In this document: one piece after another, positions 50,383-62,700 of the stretch | Layout: every line of letters starts with the position of its first letter | How positions within the stretch are numbered: position 1 is the first letter of the stretch | NCBI GenBank assembly: GCA_010645155.1 | Contig: JAAGOF010000269.1 | Location: 57,384 to 121,383, forward strand | DNA length: 64,000 nt | Reading direction: 5' to 3' | Origin: Tigriopus japonicus | Lineage: Eukaryota > Arthropoda > Copepoda > Harpacticoida > Harpacticidae | Translations under genes and position numbers: made by a program | Notes under the pieces: model-generated | The model's database searches: none | What the model was told of the DNA's origin: nothing | The model's input: the letters and a program-made list of their open reading frames with translations, nothing else

Positions 50383-52255
50383 TCACTCTTGCGTGTTTTC
50401 TACGCCTTTCATTCCACTTCCCACAGGTCCATGGCGTCTTTCCCAAAGCATGCGATGCTTCTGCTTCATGAAAGCGTCTTCAGCTTTGGCCTGAGCCGGC
50501 AATTCTCCGTACTTGATGTAGTAATTAGTTGAGGCCGTGCTGTGGTCTTGCTGAATGATGAACCCGAAAAAAAAACATGAGGAAAATCCAAGGGTTTCAT
50601 CATAAGGAAGTCTGGGTTACCTTAATTTTGTAGCAGGGGGATCGGGGATCAGCGGCAGCATACTCTTTATTCATCTGATGGGAGCAGCAGTTCCAGAATC
50701 GGTTTTGGAGAATGTTCAGGATGGCTCGGTCCACTTGGCGGTCTCGTTTGAATTGCTCATTGGCCTCAAAGCGACAAACGGCATCGTCCGTGTAGCACTC
50801 GTCAATGGTGGGCACACGTTGATAACGTCGATGATACCTGTAGAAAAGAGTCAAAGATTGCGCGGTGATTTGTAAGAAAACCATCCCTGCCTGACTACGA
50901 TGGACCGAAGGGCTCTTAGACTGATAGTTTCGGCTAAAATAGAGAAGAAGCGAAACCGAAAGCTTAAAAATTTCATACGCATAGGGTCGGTGGTCCCAGT
51001 GTAGATTTTGGCGGTTTTACATCAAAACCAGGGTCCGTTTTTAATGAGGTTAAAAACTTATTTTTTTAGCCCATCCTTAAAAGTGAGTCATGTTGGGAAA
51101 AACAGCCCATTCCAACTCAAAATTCTGCAAGAGACAAGTTAGTGTACCAACTGTTCTACTTATTTCAACCCATTATTCATCAATTATCTTATCTAGATAA
51201 AAGATAAAGATAAAAGATAGTTTATCTTTATCCAGATACTTTTTTCGGGAAAGTATCTTAAAGTATCTTTATCTAGATACTTTTTTCGAGTCTCGATTTT
51301 AATCTTTAACTTTCTCTTCTTGATACTTTTTACCGGAAAATATCCTTAAGTATCTTTAACTAGGTATTTTTTTCGGCAAACTATCTTGAAATATCTTTAT
51401 CTAGATACTTTTTTTGCAAAACTACCTTCAACTATCTTTATCTATATAATGTGTTCTCTCAATCTTTTGTGTTAAAGCATCCATTACATTAGTAAACAAT
51501 ATTCATTGTTTACTATGCATTATGCATTTTCCCAAAAAGTATCTAGATCAGATACTTTTAGATACTTTTCTTCATAATGCATAATGTCAAATTATTGGTG
51601 CATTATGCACATTGAAAATGATGCATTATGCATGTTGAAACTTGAGAGTGGACACATTATCTGAGGATGCATTCATTATCCACCACAAGGCTTGGGATCT
51701 TGATGGGGGGAGTTGAAATCTATGAAAATGTGGGCAGGGCTTTTATTGTCCAGCCGTCTTGTTTGCTACAAACCTGAATGTGACTCGTTCCTTTAGGTAG
51801 AACGTCGTATTTGGCCACCCTGCTATTGTTGGACCTTAGAACTCTGTGTTGGATAGCATCGCAACTTGGTTCTGAACCTGCTGGGTTTTTATCAGTGCAG
51901 AATAACGTTTGCCCATGGTATATGATTTGGTTAATTTTAAAAGCGGCAAAAACGCAAAACTATGGGAAATGACGTCCCATTTAACCACATTGAACCCTGA
52001 GAGATGTGAAGCCAGAACGATTAGATGCCCCTGCCCGTTTCCTTACCATGGATATTGCTCTTTTTGTGGCATATCCGTGAGTTTCTCAATGAACCTGGCG
52101 GGTCCAAGGAAGATATTGGCAAATCGATAAGCCGTGCGATCAAGAACACTCTCCGGATTGTAGCCCACCAACGTCGAGACGGGATGAGGTTTGGGTGGAG
52201 CACGTCCGACATTATTGCTATTACTACTGACCGTCGAGTCTTCTTCCGACACCAT
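50383..52255 (-). CDS. NDUFB10: NADH dehydrogenase 1 beta subcomplex subunit 10 (NDUFB10/PDSW; three exons, 197 aa)
   Basis: This is an accessory subunit of mitochondrial complex I, in the distal membrane arm facing the intermembrane space. CDS exons are 52255-52047, 50837-50621 and 50550-50383, totalling 594 nt with phases 2 and 0. The core YHRRYQRVPTIDEC matches the family signature (YYHRQYRRVPDITEC in human), followed by an acidic/Cys segment and FKRDRQVDRAILNILQ (human WKRDYKVDQEIINIMQ). The cysteine-bearing helix pair typical of NDUFB10 is present, and the C-terminal exon is basic, as in the family. The length fits (human 172 aa, with longer arthropod N-termini). The first 20 residues are Ser/Asn-rich and poorly conserved; the ATG at 52255 is the first in frame. 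Intron 1 contains AT-rich repeats, and a hAT element lies 150 bp upstream. Confidence 0.93.
51178..51640. repeat. Degenerate repeats of AGTATCTTTATCTAGATACTTTTT in NDUFB10 intron 1
   Basis: Motifs such as TATCTTTATCTAGATACTTT recur about five times between 51220 and 51430, each roughly palindromic (TATCTAGATA). They are followed by several copies of TGCATTATGCA/ATAATGCATAATG at 51510-51630. This looks like the interior or subterminal part of a DNA transposon, but I could not find matching termini or a target duplication. Confidence 0.7.
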
Positions 52256-52404
52256 CGTAATTATGGAAAAAAGACGGACAAACGAAACAATGAAGCTCTT
52301 AGATGGATTAAAATCAAGTGTAGTGCAGCGTTGCTAGATGATTCTAAACCGAAGCTGCCAATACTCGTTGAAAATGTTGCCATTTCAAGCTCCCATTGTG
52401 CCAC

Positions 52405-53319
52405 CAGCGTTGGGTGAATTACTTGAAAAATGTAATTAATTACAATTACAACTACTTCATCAAAAAAATGTAATCAATTACAATTACATTATCCGAAAAT
52501 CTAATTGACTTAAATTACAATTACATGACACTTACATGAGAATTACATGACAATTACGTGTCAATTTTATGACACTTACATGTCAATTACATGACACTTA
52601 CATGACAATTTTGTGTCAATTACATGACACTTACATGACAATTTTGTGTCAATTACATGACACTTACATGTCAATTACATGACACTTACATGACAATTAC
52701 ATGGCACTTACATGTCAGTTACATAACACTTACATGACAATTACTTGTCAATTACAATTCTTCCGTCTCTTTCACCCTTTTGCCTTTTCGAAACAATGAA
52801 AACCAAATAGATCTGTCATTTTTAAGTAGCAATGTACCAACTGGCTAATTATACTATTGCCTGAAAGTTTAAAATGAAAGAGTGATCAAGAAGTATGACG
52901 ATGTTTTAAAACTTTATTTTCGCACCTCATTTGTCTGCCCTTGGTTGTGAAAAGCCCTAAATCCTGACACAAATATCATGGTCAAAAGCTCTTATGGTTT
53001 GAAACTATTTAAACATCAAATCTTGGGTGTGTATTGTAACAAAAGCTACCTGTTTGTGGTATCACATTGACCGCAAATTGATGCCAAAATATTTGTTTTG
53101 AGTAAAAACTGAAAAATTGGTTTTATGGTTAATTTGAGGAAGGAAGATTTTGAAATATAATTGGTAAGTAAAAAATAGTTAAATGAAATTGAAAATTCGT
53201 CATTTACATGGCCAAAAACGTTATTAATTACAATTACAATTAATAGGCTCAACAATACAATAAATTACAATTACATTGTGACTGAAATTATGTGCAATTA
53301 CAATTACTCCCCATCCCTG
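52405..53319. mobile_element. 915-bp non-autonomous hAT element upstream of NDUFB10
   Basis: A perfect 8-bp target duplication, TGTGCCAC, occurs at 52397-52404 and 53320-53327. The left end is CAGCGTTGGGTGAATTAC; the right end read inward is CAGGGATGGGGAGTAATTG. Subterminal TTAATTACAATTACA motifs occur near both ends in both orientations. The element carries a minisatellite and no transposase frame. Confidence 0.9.
52525..52755. repeat. Minisatellite of TGACACTTACATG / CAATTACA units
   Basis: Repeats built from ATTACATGACACTTACATG and CAATTTTGTGTCA or CAATTACATG alternate with periods of about 22 and 34 bases for some 230 bp. The array lies within the hAT element, and single-base variants distinguish the units. 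Confidence 0.88.
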
Positions 53320-53327
53320 TGTGCCAC

Positions 53328-55800
53328 TTTGGAGCGATACTGAGGGGATTAAATCAGTTCAATCTTATAGGTCGCTCATCAATGTCATTAATCTATCAAT
53401 CAAACTTAGAAAAACCTCAAAGCGCAATCTCTAGAGCAACCTGGTCTGAAATTGGCAAAAACAGAGGTAGCTTTTGGACCAAACGCATGTTTTTATAGAA
53501 GTGACAAATTCAGCTTTATGTGAATTGGCAGTTCCGACGAAACAGCGCGCGCCAAATGATTGAGCAGATTGATTTTTTTTTTGGTCTTTACTACCACTTT
53601 TTAAAATATTGTGGCATTTTAAAAATGCCAGTGTCGCAAACTTTTCATTCTAGCTAATTTTAAAAAGTGGCAGTATAAATTGCTATTTGGGATCGCTGTT
53701 ACAATGGACTTTGTTTTGGATGATTTGTTTAGACATACAGGGTAACTAATTTTGGAGAGACAGACAGAGAGCTAAAGAGGGGAAGACCATTTCCTGCAAT
53801 GAAATTCCTAAAGTGGAAGGTGATTTTGATTTGAAATTATTTATTCATGAACGTTGTAAATACAACTTAATGATTTCTCAAGTAATAACAGACTGCGAGG
53901 TCACTGCGATTCAATGGATTAGGAGATCTTTTTAAATAGATTGGGAGGTGAAAATAATATCAAACCGACACAATTAACGCCGTGACGCAAATCGTAGACC
54001 CGCTTTCGAACTTTTCAGTTTGTACAAGACATTGCAGATCAGAATTTTGTGTCATTATGTTCACCTTAAACCCCGCGCTTTTTTACCTATAATGAACTTT
54101 TGAAATTATTTGTATTTTCATGATCACCCTGTCTGATCAAGAAAATGGAGGATCCCCGAGAAAAGAAAATGAAATATCTTTAGGATTCAATTTGTTTCAA
54201 GCCTTCTTTTGTTGTGATTTCAGTGGAAATTAGCAAGAACATTTTCCAGTTCTCTTATTTGTGCGGCCAAATGGTAAAAAGGCATGAAATATCAAATGAC
54301 AACAGATCGTTCGAAGTCTTGAGACGCCGGATTTTGATTAAACACAGAAGGCGTACGTTTTCCCAAAAGGATTGAATGAAACCATACAGATTTGACTTTT
54401 GAGCGTGATGAAGTCTAAAAAATAACTAAGTTTAAACAATCTGGCGGTTGTTTTTCGTTTCCCCGTTGGAATCCTCTGGAAATAAAATAGAAAAAGTGAC
54501 GTTTCTGAGCGTTTAATTGTCATATTCAATGCGAGACTACCCTGTCATTGCAACATCTTCATCCCTCTTTGGAGGACTAAATCCTGAAATAATACTATTA
54601 AAAAGAAAAACGTAGCTACAAGCGGTAATCAGCGTTCGACTTTTTGAACTTGTGGACCTTTGAATGACTTCAAGTCATACGTAAACTTTTTGACGAAGAA
54701 ATAATTGGACAACCCTGACATGAGACCGGCGTGGAGCAGGCCTGCCAGAATAGATAAATTCTGGCCATATTATCGACAATTCCAATCACCTGTCTGAGAC
54801 GGTCAGAATCTAGATCAAAAGCCAAAAAAATAGTTATTTGTATTGCAGGAATATGGAGTTAGGTAGATCCTCTCAATTCAAAAGAACCTAAGTTTAAAAA
54901 GTGTCAGACCCATCAGGTGAGAAAAGTAAAACTCAGTGGTTTCGGCCCTAGAGCGCAGAAAAAAATGACACGAAATATGGAATGGGATCAATTTTGATTT
55001 TCTTGAGACAACGTGCCTCCCGTTTACTTATATAGTATAGTAATAGTTAAAAAAGATCGCATCCCTTTCAGTTAAAGACAGCTCCAGATTACGCAAAAAC
55101 CAGTTATACAAGCTCATACATTGTAATAAATAAATCCGTTCTAGCTAGATCATTCAAAAACTTTAGTTTTTGGAAAGCTCAGATTTGGATAAAACATTTT
55201 TAAAAAGTTCTTGACCGGTGAGGTCAAGAACGGAGAAAAATCTTTTGAGCTTAGTGCATTGTACTTGTACCCTCATTTCACACCATGTATTGGCGATTTT
55301 TTAACCCGGGGTTAACATATTGTGTTGGTTGGGTATTGGGTATCACTCAATAATACATCCATGACAAAATTTTGAAACCATTGCAATATGTAACATTAGA
55401 GATACTTCAGAACAGAATAATAATCAACTAAACGCGTATGACTCATTTGTTTGAAAAGTCCCCAGAAAAATCCGCAAAAAACGGTGACACGTTATTTTCC
55501 CTAGTACTTTTCTCCCCATCCTCCCTCAAGAAATATTAGGTATTGACTCTTCAAAAAGTGGCGAATCATTCTGATCCCAGACCTGACATGCCACCCAATC
55601 CCACCTATTTTTCCCGCCCTCTTGGGTGAATGACTCATCGGACCTGACCTAATCTCTTTTTTACAATTGGCCAACCTGTCCCATTTCTCATGCCAGAGTC
55701 ATTGTTGAATTTTCGGCCAGGTGTGCGTGTCTCTTCCTATTCCGATTCCTTGATCCTAATTCCATTGCTTGATCGTGGCTTGTGGCTCATCATCATCATC
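53328..55800. other. Spacer between the hAT element and CCT6
   Basis: No gene is supported. A small hairpin element (53589-53675) is listed separately. The last few hundred bases before 55801 should hold the CCT6 promoter and 5' UTR. The reading frame is open upstream of the CCT6 ATG from 55690, but family comparison places the start at 55801. Confidence 0.5.
53589..53675. repeat. Short inverted-repeat element (87 bp)
   Basis: TACTACCACTTTTTAAAAT at 53589-53607 pairs with the complement of TACTGCCACTTTTTAAAAT at 53657-53675, one mismatch in 19. The middle contains a second palindrome, TGGCATTTTAAAAATGCCA. It could be a tiny MITE. Confidence 0.6.
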
Positions 55801-58800
55801 ATGTCGGCGATCTCGTTGTTGAATCCCAAGGCTGAAGTGGCTCGCGCGGCTCAAGCGTTGGCCGTGAATATCAGCGCGGCCAAGGGCATCCAGGATGTAC
55901 TCAAGACCAATTTGGGTCCACGTGGGACCATGAAGATGTTGGTGTCGGGCTCGGGCGATGTCAAGATCACCAAAGACGGCAATGTGTTGCTCCACGAGAT
56001 GCAAATCCAACATCCCACGGCCTCGCTCATCGCCAGAGCTTCCACGGCTCAAGTATGAAACAACAGTCACACCAATCATCATCAGTATTATCACCATTAG
56101 ACTTAGCTAGGTCCGTCCTGGGACTAATAAATATGGCCGTTATTCCTAGGGACTTGGATTACCAGCCTTTTCTAACGTAAACCTAACCAAATTAATGAAT
56201 ATTATTGGGACAACTGGCAATTGGAGATCTTAGGAATAACGCTCATAATTAATGAATAAATGAATGGCACTGGATGGAAGAGGAGCGGGCAGTTTTCCAG
56301 AGGGTTGACATGTGGCTTTCAAGGGAAAATTTGATGTGGGAGGAGGGAGGGAGCCTTGAGGGAAATTAATTAGGGCATGAGAGCTCTTGGTGTTTTTCCG
56401 GCTGGTTTTAAATGCAAACGGTAATCACCGTAGTCCATGATAAGTGACGTCACATTAAACCAAATTTAAACCTAAGCTAACCTACTTTGAACCTAATTTA
56501 ACCTAATTTAAACTTAGCTTTACCTAATTTTTACCTAATTTAAACTTAGCTTTGCCCAATTTTTACCTAATTTAAACTTAGCTTTACCTCATTTTTACCT
56601 GAGAGTTGGGACGTCACTAATCATGGACGACGGTGATTAACGATTAGAGGTTTTGCGTGCGAGTGAATTAACCCAACGCCATAAATTGAGGTAAATATTA
56701 GGACACTAGATTGGTCAATTCTATTGAGTTCATCACGCTTATCCAACGTTTAGTGCACGTTTAGAAAGGATCAAGAAGCGCTGAATTTCTGAAGTGGGAG
56801 GGTAACCATGAGAATGATGATTTCTGCGCAAGATTCATTCAATTGCGATTTTCTTCAATCGAGACGTCGTTCACATTGGGTAGACTTAGTATTGCAATTT
56901 TCAGCTCAATCGAATGACGAATTGACGGTGTTAAGCCCTCTCAAACTTATGTCGTGAAGAGAGCGTAGAATGAAAGAGTATACCCTTTTTAGTAAAGCAA
57001 TTACCAGAAAAGAGCTAGTTCATTTATTCTTGGTATGATTGGCACTGATTTTTGACAGAGCTTACCTTTTGACTCTGACGTTCGATTGAGCTAAAAATTG
57101 AAATACGTATTCTAGTCAACAAAGGCGAGGTCTCATTTACTGAAGAACTGCCGGAAATCCTGATCCCAGTCCTAAGAAATTCAGCGGTTCTTGGAAGGAT
57201 ATAATTCTACATTTGATAAATTGGAAGTTTGAAAAATAGCGAAAGGTGTAAAAAAGAAGAAAATGAAAAATATAGAAATAGCAAATTAGCAAATCATTTT
57301 GCGTGAAGTCAATCAAAGACTAGACAAAAAAGTAAAAGTCAATGAAGTCAATGATTAAAATTGATGCCAAGAAACAGTAAAGTCATATTTTTACGCTCTG
57401 AAATGACCTTGAGTGGCAAAATAAACATTGAAGAATTTGGTTTGTCTCAGGATGATGTGACTGGCGATGGAACCACGTCCACGGTCCTTCTCATTGGAGA
57501 GTTCTTGAAACAAGCCGAACTCTACATTTCCGAAGGTCTTCACCCTCGTGTTGTGACCGAAGGCTTTGAAGTGGCCAAGAACAAGGCTCTGGAGATCCTG
57601 GAGGACATGAAGGTCCCCATTACCGACGCTGATCGCAAAGACGTTCTCACCAAGATCGCTGCCACCTCTCTTAAGACCAAGATCCATCCCAAGGTAATTC
57701 TGACTTTCCCTAGTGATTGAATCACTCTTTTAAAACACGACATTTTCCTCGTTCAGATGGCCGATCAACTCACGGATATTTGTGTGGAGGCCGTTTTGTC
57801 CCTGGATCAAAAGCTTTTGGATCTGCACATGGTGGAAATCATGGAGATGCAACATCGAACCGATTCAGACACGGCCTTGGTTAAAGGTTTGGTCTTGGAT
57901 CACGGGGGTCGTCATCCTGATATGCCTAAGAAACTGAGCAATTGCTACATCCTCACTTGCAATGTAAGAAAGACGGCGTCAAGGGAGGTTTTTGTACGGG
58001 ACTTAGTTTCCGAGATACATCGATTCATCTTTTAGGTGAGCATGGAGTACGAAAAGACGGAGGTGAACTCTGGATTCTTTTATAAATCCGCGGGTGAACG
58101 CGAGAAATTGATCACGGCCGAGCGAAAGTTCATCGAGGATCGGGTCAAAAAGGTGATTGACTTCAAGAAGAAGGTTTGCGATGGCAAAGACAAGACTTTC
58201 GTCATCATCAACCAGAAAGGTACAATGTAGCTAGGAGTTACATTTTTCTTTGTTTCTGGATGTTTTTTTCACGAATCAAAAAGATTCGTTTGATAATTTT
58301 CGGACAAAAATGTTTGTATAGTTAACACTATTTTGGCGATTTTCGGAGATGGCGCGATTTTTTTCATAGAAAACTTACATGTATGAGGTCTAAAACAAGT
58401 TTAAAGGAACCATTTCTAGGCACACTCGTAGCAAGTCTTGGTGAAATTGCTTGCTTGCTCCGAAAAAGGGTTTTGCAGCCAATGATGAGGCTCTCTGACT
58501 CAAATAATGCATTCCCTGTTTTGAAATGTCGTCCTAATTTTGACTGCAAATTACAAAGTCTAATAGTGGCTGAATGTGGCATATTGAAAACTATATTGTC
58601 GAATCAGTTAGGTGTCAAATGTGACTCCAAAAAACCGACCAATTTTCATTAAGTTTATGAAAAAAAATTCAGATAATTTGCGCTTTGAAGAAAATATATT
58701 CTAAGTATTTTGTCACTAAATAGCAAAACTTTTCTGGCCCTAGTCATAAATCGTTTCAAAAATCTAGGCTGTGTTAACTATGGACTTTAACTAATTTCTT

Positions 58801-59667
58801 GAATCCAAATCATCTTAACTTTCGAAGGAATTCCATCCTCGAATCTGACATTTAAATTCGATCGTGTATTTCTCCCATAGGAATCGACCCACTGTCTTTG
58901 GATGCTTTGGCTCGTGAAGGCATTTTGGCCCTTCGTCGAGCCAAACGCCGAAACATGGAGCGTTTGGCCTTGGCTTGCGGAGGCACTGCCATGAACACCT
59001 TCGACGAATTGGAAGAGAGCTGTTTGGGCGAGGCTGGATCCGTGTATGAGCACGTTTTGGGCGAGAACAAGTTCACGTTTGTCGAGGAGTGCAAGAACCC
59101 TCAGAGTGTGACAATCCTTCTCAAAGGACCTAACAAGCACACCCTGACCCAAATGAAGGTATGATTATTGATTCATTTTATGACAGCCACAAGAGTTCCG
59201 GATCCTCATGAGGGTGAATGTTTATCTAGGATGCCGTTCGTGATGGTTTGAGAGCGGTCAAGAACGCTCTTGAAGATGGTTGTGTGGTTCCTGGTGCTGG
59301 AGCTTATGAAGTTTCCGCTCATTTGGCCTTGAGAAAGGCTCTGGAAACCATCAAGGGCAAGGAGAGATTAGGCATCCAAGCCTATGCCGATGGATTGTTG
59401 GTTATCCCCAAAGTGTTGGCCATGAACTCTGGATACGATCAGCAGGAGGTCTTGGTCAAACTGCTGTCCGAGACCACGGATTCGGGTCATCCTGTGGGCA
59501 TGGATGCGAGTACGGGTGAACCCGTGAATCCTGTGGATCTGGGTATTCTGGATAACTACAGAGTCAAGAAGCAAATGATCAATTCGTGCACGGTGATCGC
59601 GTCTAATCTCTTGTTGGTGGACGAGATCATGCGAGCTGGTCTCTCCTCATTGAAGGGTGGTCCTTGA
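55801..59667 (+). CDS. CCT6: T-complex protein 1 subunit zeta (CCT6; six exons, 533 aa)
   Basis: CCT6 is one of eight subunits of the cytosolic TRiC/CCT chaperonin, which folds actin, tubulin and many other proteins using ATP. CDS exons are 55801-56052, 57451-57693, 57757-57963, 58036-58219, 58881-59158 and 59230-59667, totalling 1602 nt. All junctions are phase 0 except exon 4/5 (phase 1). The product is 533 aa (human CCT6A 531). Conserved group II chaperonin motifs are visible: [21 protein letters not shown], the nucleotide-binding [47 protein letters not shown] and [10 protein letters not shown]. It ends with [19 protein letters not shown]. The start is placed by family alignment ([16 protein letters not shown]); an in-frame ATG at 55690 would add an unusual leader. 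AATAAA lies at 59739-59744. The sequence is strongly conserved, with no sign of decay. Confidence 0.97.
56424..56637. mobile_element. 214-bp TA-flanked MITE in CCT6 intron 1
   Basis: Terminal inverted repeats of about 29 bp read ATCACCGTAGTCCATGATAA on the left and ATCACCGTCGTCCATGATTA inward from the right, continuing as GTGACGTC in both. TA dinucleotides flank the element, as for Tc1/mariner-type insertions. The interior is a short tandem array (see next entry). A related terminus occurs at 15283 in HECTD1 intron 1. Confidence 0.8.
56470..56602. repeat. Tandem repeats of ACCTAATTTAAACTTAGCTTT
   Basis: Units of roughly 36 bases built from CCTAATTTAAACTTAGCTTTACC and TAATTTTTACC repeat about three times, after shorter AACCTAA-type units. 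The array fills the middle of the TA-flanked MITE. Confidence 0.8.
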
Positions 59668-59738
59668 AGCGACCTGATTCGGAACAACTGATTTTTATGA
59701 TCTGCAAACTCAACCGATTCCGTCAGTTGATTTTTATG

Positions 59739-59744
59739 AATAAA
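59739..59744 (+). terminator. CCT6 polyadenylation signal AATAAA
   Basis: A canonical hexamer lies 72 nt past the CCT6 stop, a normal distance for a short 3' UTR. Confidence 0.7.
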
Positions 59745-59759
59745 GCTTGCGAGACATGG

Positions 59760-62700
59760 TGGGTGTAATTGCCTTCATTTATTTATTTACCAATGGCGAA
59801 AGTAGGAATAAAAATAAGGACCGAATAGAGGTTAAGGTTTTGGCCCTGAATTTTCAAGTTGTAATCATAGTGATATGATCTGTAGACAAAGTGAGATAAT
59901 TTGGAGTTATGTTCATTTAAGTTGACCATAGAGATTAAAGACATGAAAGAACATGCACACTGAGAACTGTAAGTGCGAGATATAACTGATTGATACATAA
60001 AGGCAACTCGATTCTGGACACCAGTTCTTTGAGTTATCCAGCAAAACTCAAAAGGATTTTTTTAACTTAGCATGGGTAATCGCAGAAACAACTGAAATTT
60101 GGACTGGTTTGGAGAATCATGAAAGGTATTTACAGTCTCAGAAAAAGAATTCACACTTGTAGCATGGCCGAGTGTTGTCGTCGTCATACTTTGAGCCTTA
60201 AAATGACGGCAATGCGTGGACACTGGCGCAATCAAACCACCCGTGTGCCCCAAGCAAGTGCCTAGAATATTTTTGAATTAGTTATGATGTAATTTATGGA
60301 CAAATAGGTGACAAATTATTCCGGCGTTTTCTTTTTGCACGGTTCCAACTGCCTTTAACCGCTATGAAAAAATAGTGAATGGCGGGAATCAAATTTTACT
60401 CGGTTTTGGTGAAAGGCGACTAGTGTGTTTACTAGATATGTTACAGTCTGTCCTAAATCAAGAGCTCATGGAATCACAACCGTTCATCAAAATTTTAGGC
60501 AAGGGAAAGACACATGAAAAAGTGGAGAAAAACGTTGAGTCGTCTTTCATTTTTTCTGTCAAATGGAGATTAAAACAAGTTCTTAAGCTTTGTAATAGAG
60601 GTATAAATGCATGCACTTGTAATATAATTTTGTGTATTTTAATAACTATTTTTTAAAAGCTGAATTTTTGAGCCATTGTCGGATTTTGTAGTAATAAAAG
60701 TAAGCTTATAAGGTTATAAAAAGGTGAGGTAAACTCCTCTGATAGTTTCCTTGTATTTTTTATCATTTCTTGAACCAATTTTCTTGAGTCTCGATATAAG
60801 AAAAAATCTCGATGTAAGCAACATTATGCCGCTGACAGAATAGTTTCTTAAAGTGCTCTAGTTTCTTAAAATGAGATTCGATTGTAATTGCAAAAATGTG
60901 TTGTCCGTCACCAATTGTTGAGTGGAAGAGAGCGGGAAGATTTGAAATATGTGACCAAGCAAATGACAACCAAGCAATTGATGAATCTATGGTGGAATTG
61001 CGTAATTTTTTGGATCGTTTTTTTCTTTTGCTAGTGATCAGTGATCACTTTCTTGAAAGAACCGAAGACGTCACAAGGCAACCATGCCTTGTTTTTGAAT
61101 AATACAACTAGGAAGTTTTCTGTCAAGACATTGTATAAGTCACTCTTAGGAAGACACGTTTAAACTTTGTGTTACATAGGGCTCGTCTAAAACATATACA
61201 TATGGACAAAAATTAACTTATGGTTTCAAGAATGGCTTTTGAAAAGTTGGTCTTGATTTGAATGTTTGGCCACACTAATTGTCTGCTCTCCTCTTTGGGT
61301 TTACAATCTTTCTTTTGAATTCAGTTCTAATTTTAGTTCTGCATCAGTTTAAAATAAAAACGTCAAACTCAAGGAAGGGGTTTTGAAACCCTCTAAGAAA
61401 ATTGGGAATATCAATGTGACGTAACCACCCAGAATAATACCGAATACTTGTGGTCCATTCTTGAATCTCAGGCACAACATATCCAGAATCGGGCTCATTG
61501 TTTGAAGTAATTCATGGCAACCCTCACAAAAACATCTTCAATGCCTTCTCGCATTGTCATGAGTGATATAAATTAGAGTATTAGAGACATTGAAACAGAG
61601 AGTTTGCTATCTCGTACTGATGCGAACAAATTGGCCATCTATCTGTTTGTTTGTATATTTGTTTTTTTAAATATTTGTTTGTTCGGGGTATATTTGCATC
61701 ATTTTCAAATTAAAATAGTGTTAAGTAACACTTTGTAACAAGTTTTGCCTTAACAAAATTGTTAAGGCAAAAGAAGATTGTAAAGTGTTGAAAAAAGATA
61801 AAGCAAAGAAAATTTATATCAGTCTACGAAGTGAAGAATGCCATTGAACAATGCCAATGACAAAAAGCATTTTGTCTTCAACAAAAGATGGACAATCGTT
61901 ATCACAAAGCAAGTCAGTGGATCAGGAGTTTGAATATATTTGATTTAACACAATCAAACAGCACAGTTTCAATTCGTTGCCAGATATGAAATGATTGCTC
62001 ATTGAATCCTTGTTCATTTTTGTTTTATAGGTTTTGTAAGTAAAACGAGATTATTACTACCACTTACATTGAATTTTTTCATTAACTTTCTCTTCCCGCA
62101 TGTGAGATGACGTCACAGACAGTCCGCTTCGGCTCTGCTTTCATAATTTTTTAGAGCCAGTATCTATCAAAGGGCATCTAGTATAAATAATGAACAACAA
62201 CAAACAATGCGCTTAAATTCCTTTTTCCAGAGCACATTATTAATCATGTTGTCAGTTCATTAATTCAATCAACTGTCTCGATCGTTTTGGTCGTTAGGCC
62301 TCATCAGTGGCTTTTTATTAAGGAAAAACATAATTGCTTATGATGTTATTCACTAGATGTGACAAAAGCTGCCAACATTATTGATTAAAAAATGTCATTG
62401 CGGACTCTAAAATGAGATCTGGAATTTTCAGCTTTGCACGATCCCTTTTTTTTGGTAAAAATGCTTCAAATTGACTAATTAAAGTTTTTACTTTAGATTG
62501 GAAAGGGAAAACTCGTGAAATAAGAACGCAATTTGATAAAAGGTGCTTTTGTGAAGAATTGTCACCTCGATCACTTGGTTTTGAGCTTGGACCCAAAAAC
62601 TAATAATCGAACATTTTGTGTTGCTCTGCAATGGGTTTGGCAAGCGTTATTTTTCTGATTTATTTTCATGCAAATTGAGCAAAAAAAGTTAACAACTAAT

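Noticed and set aside
55690..55800. CCT6 N-terminal extension from an upstream in-frame ATG
   Set aside because: Family members begin at MSA(I/V)..[10 protein letters not shown]; the extension is unlike any CCT subunit and ends in a run of Ile codons from an ATC microsatellite.
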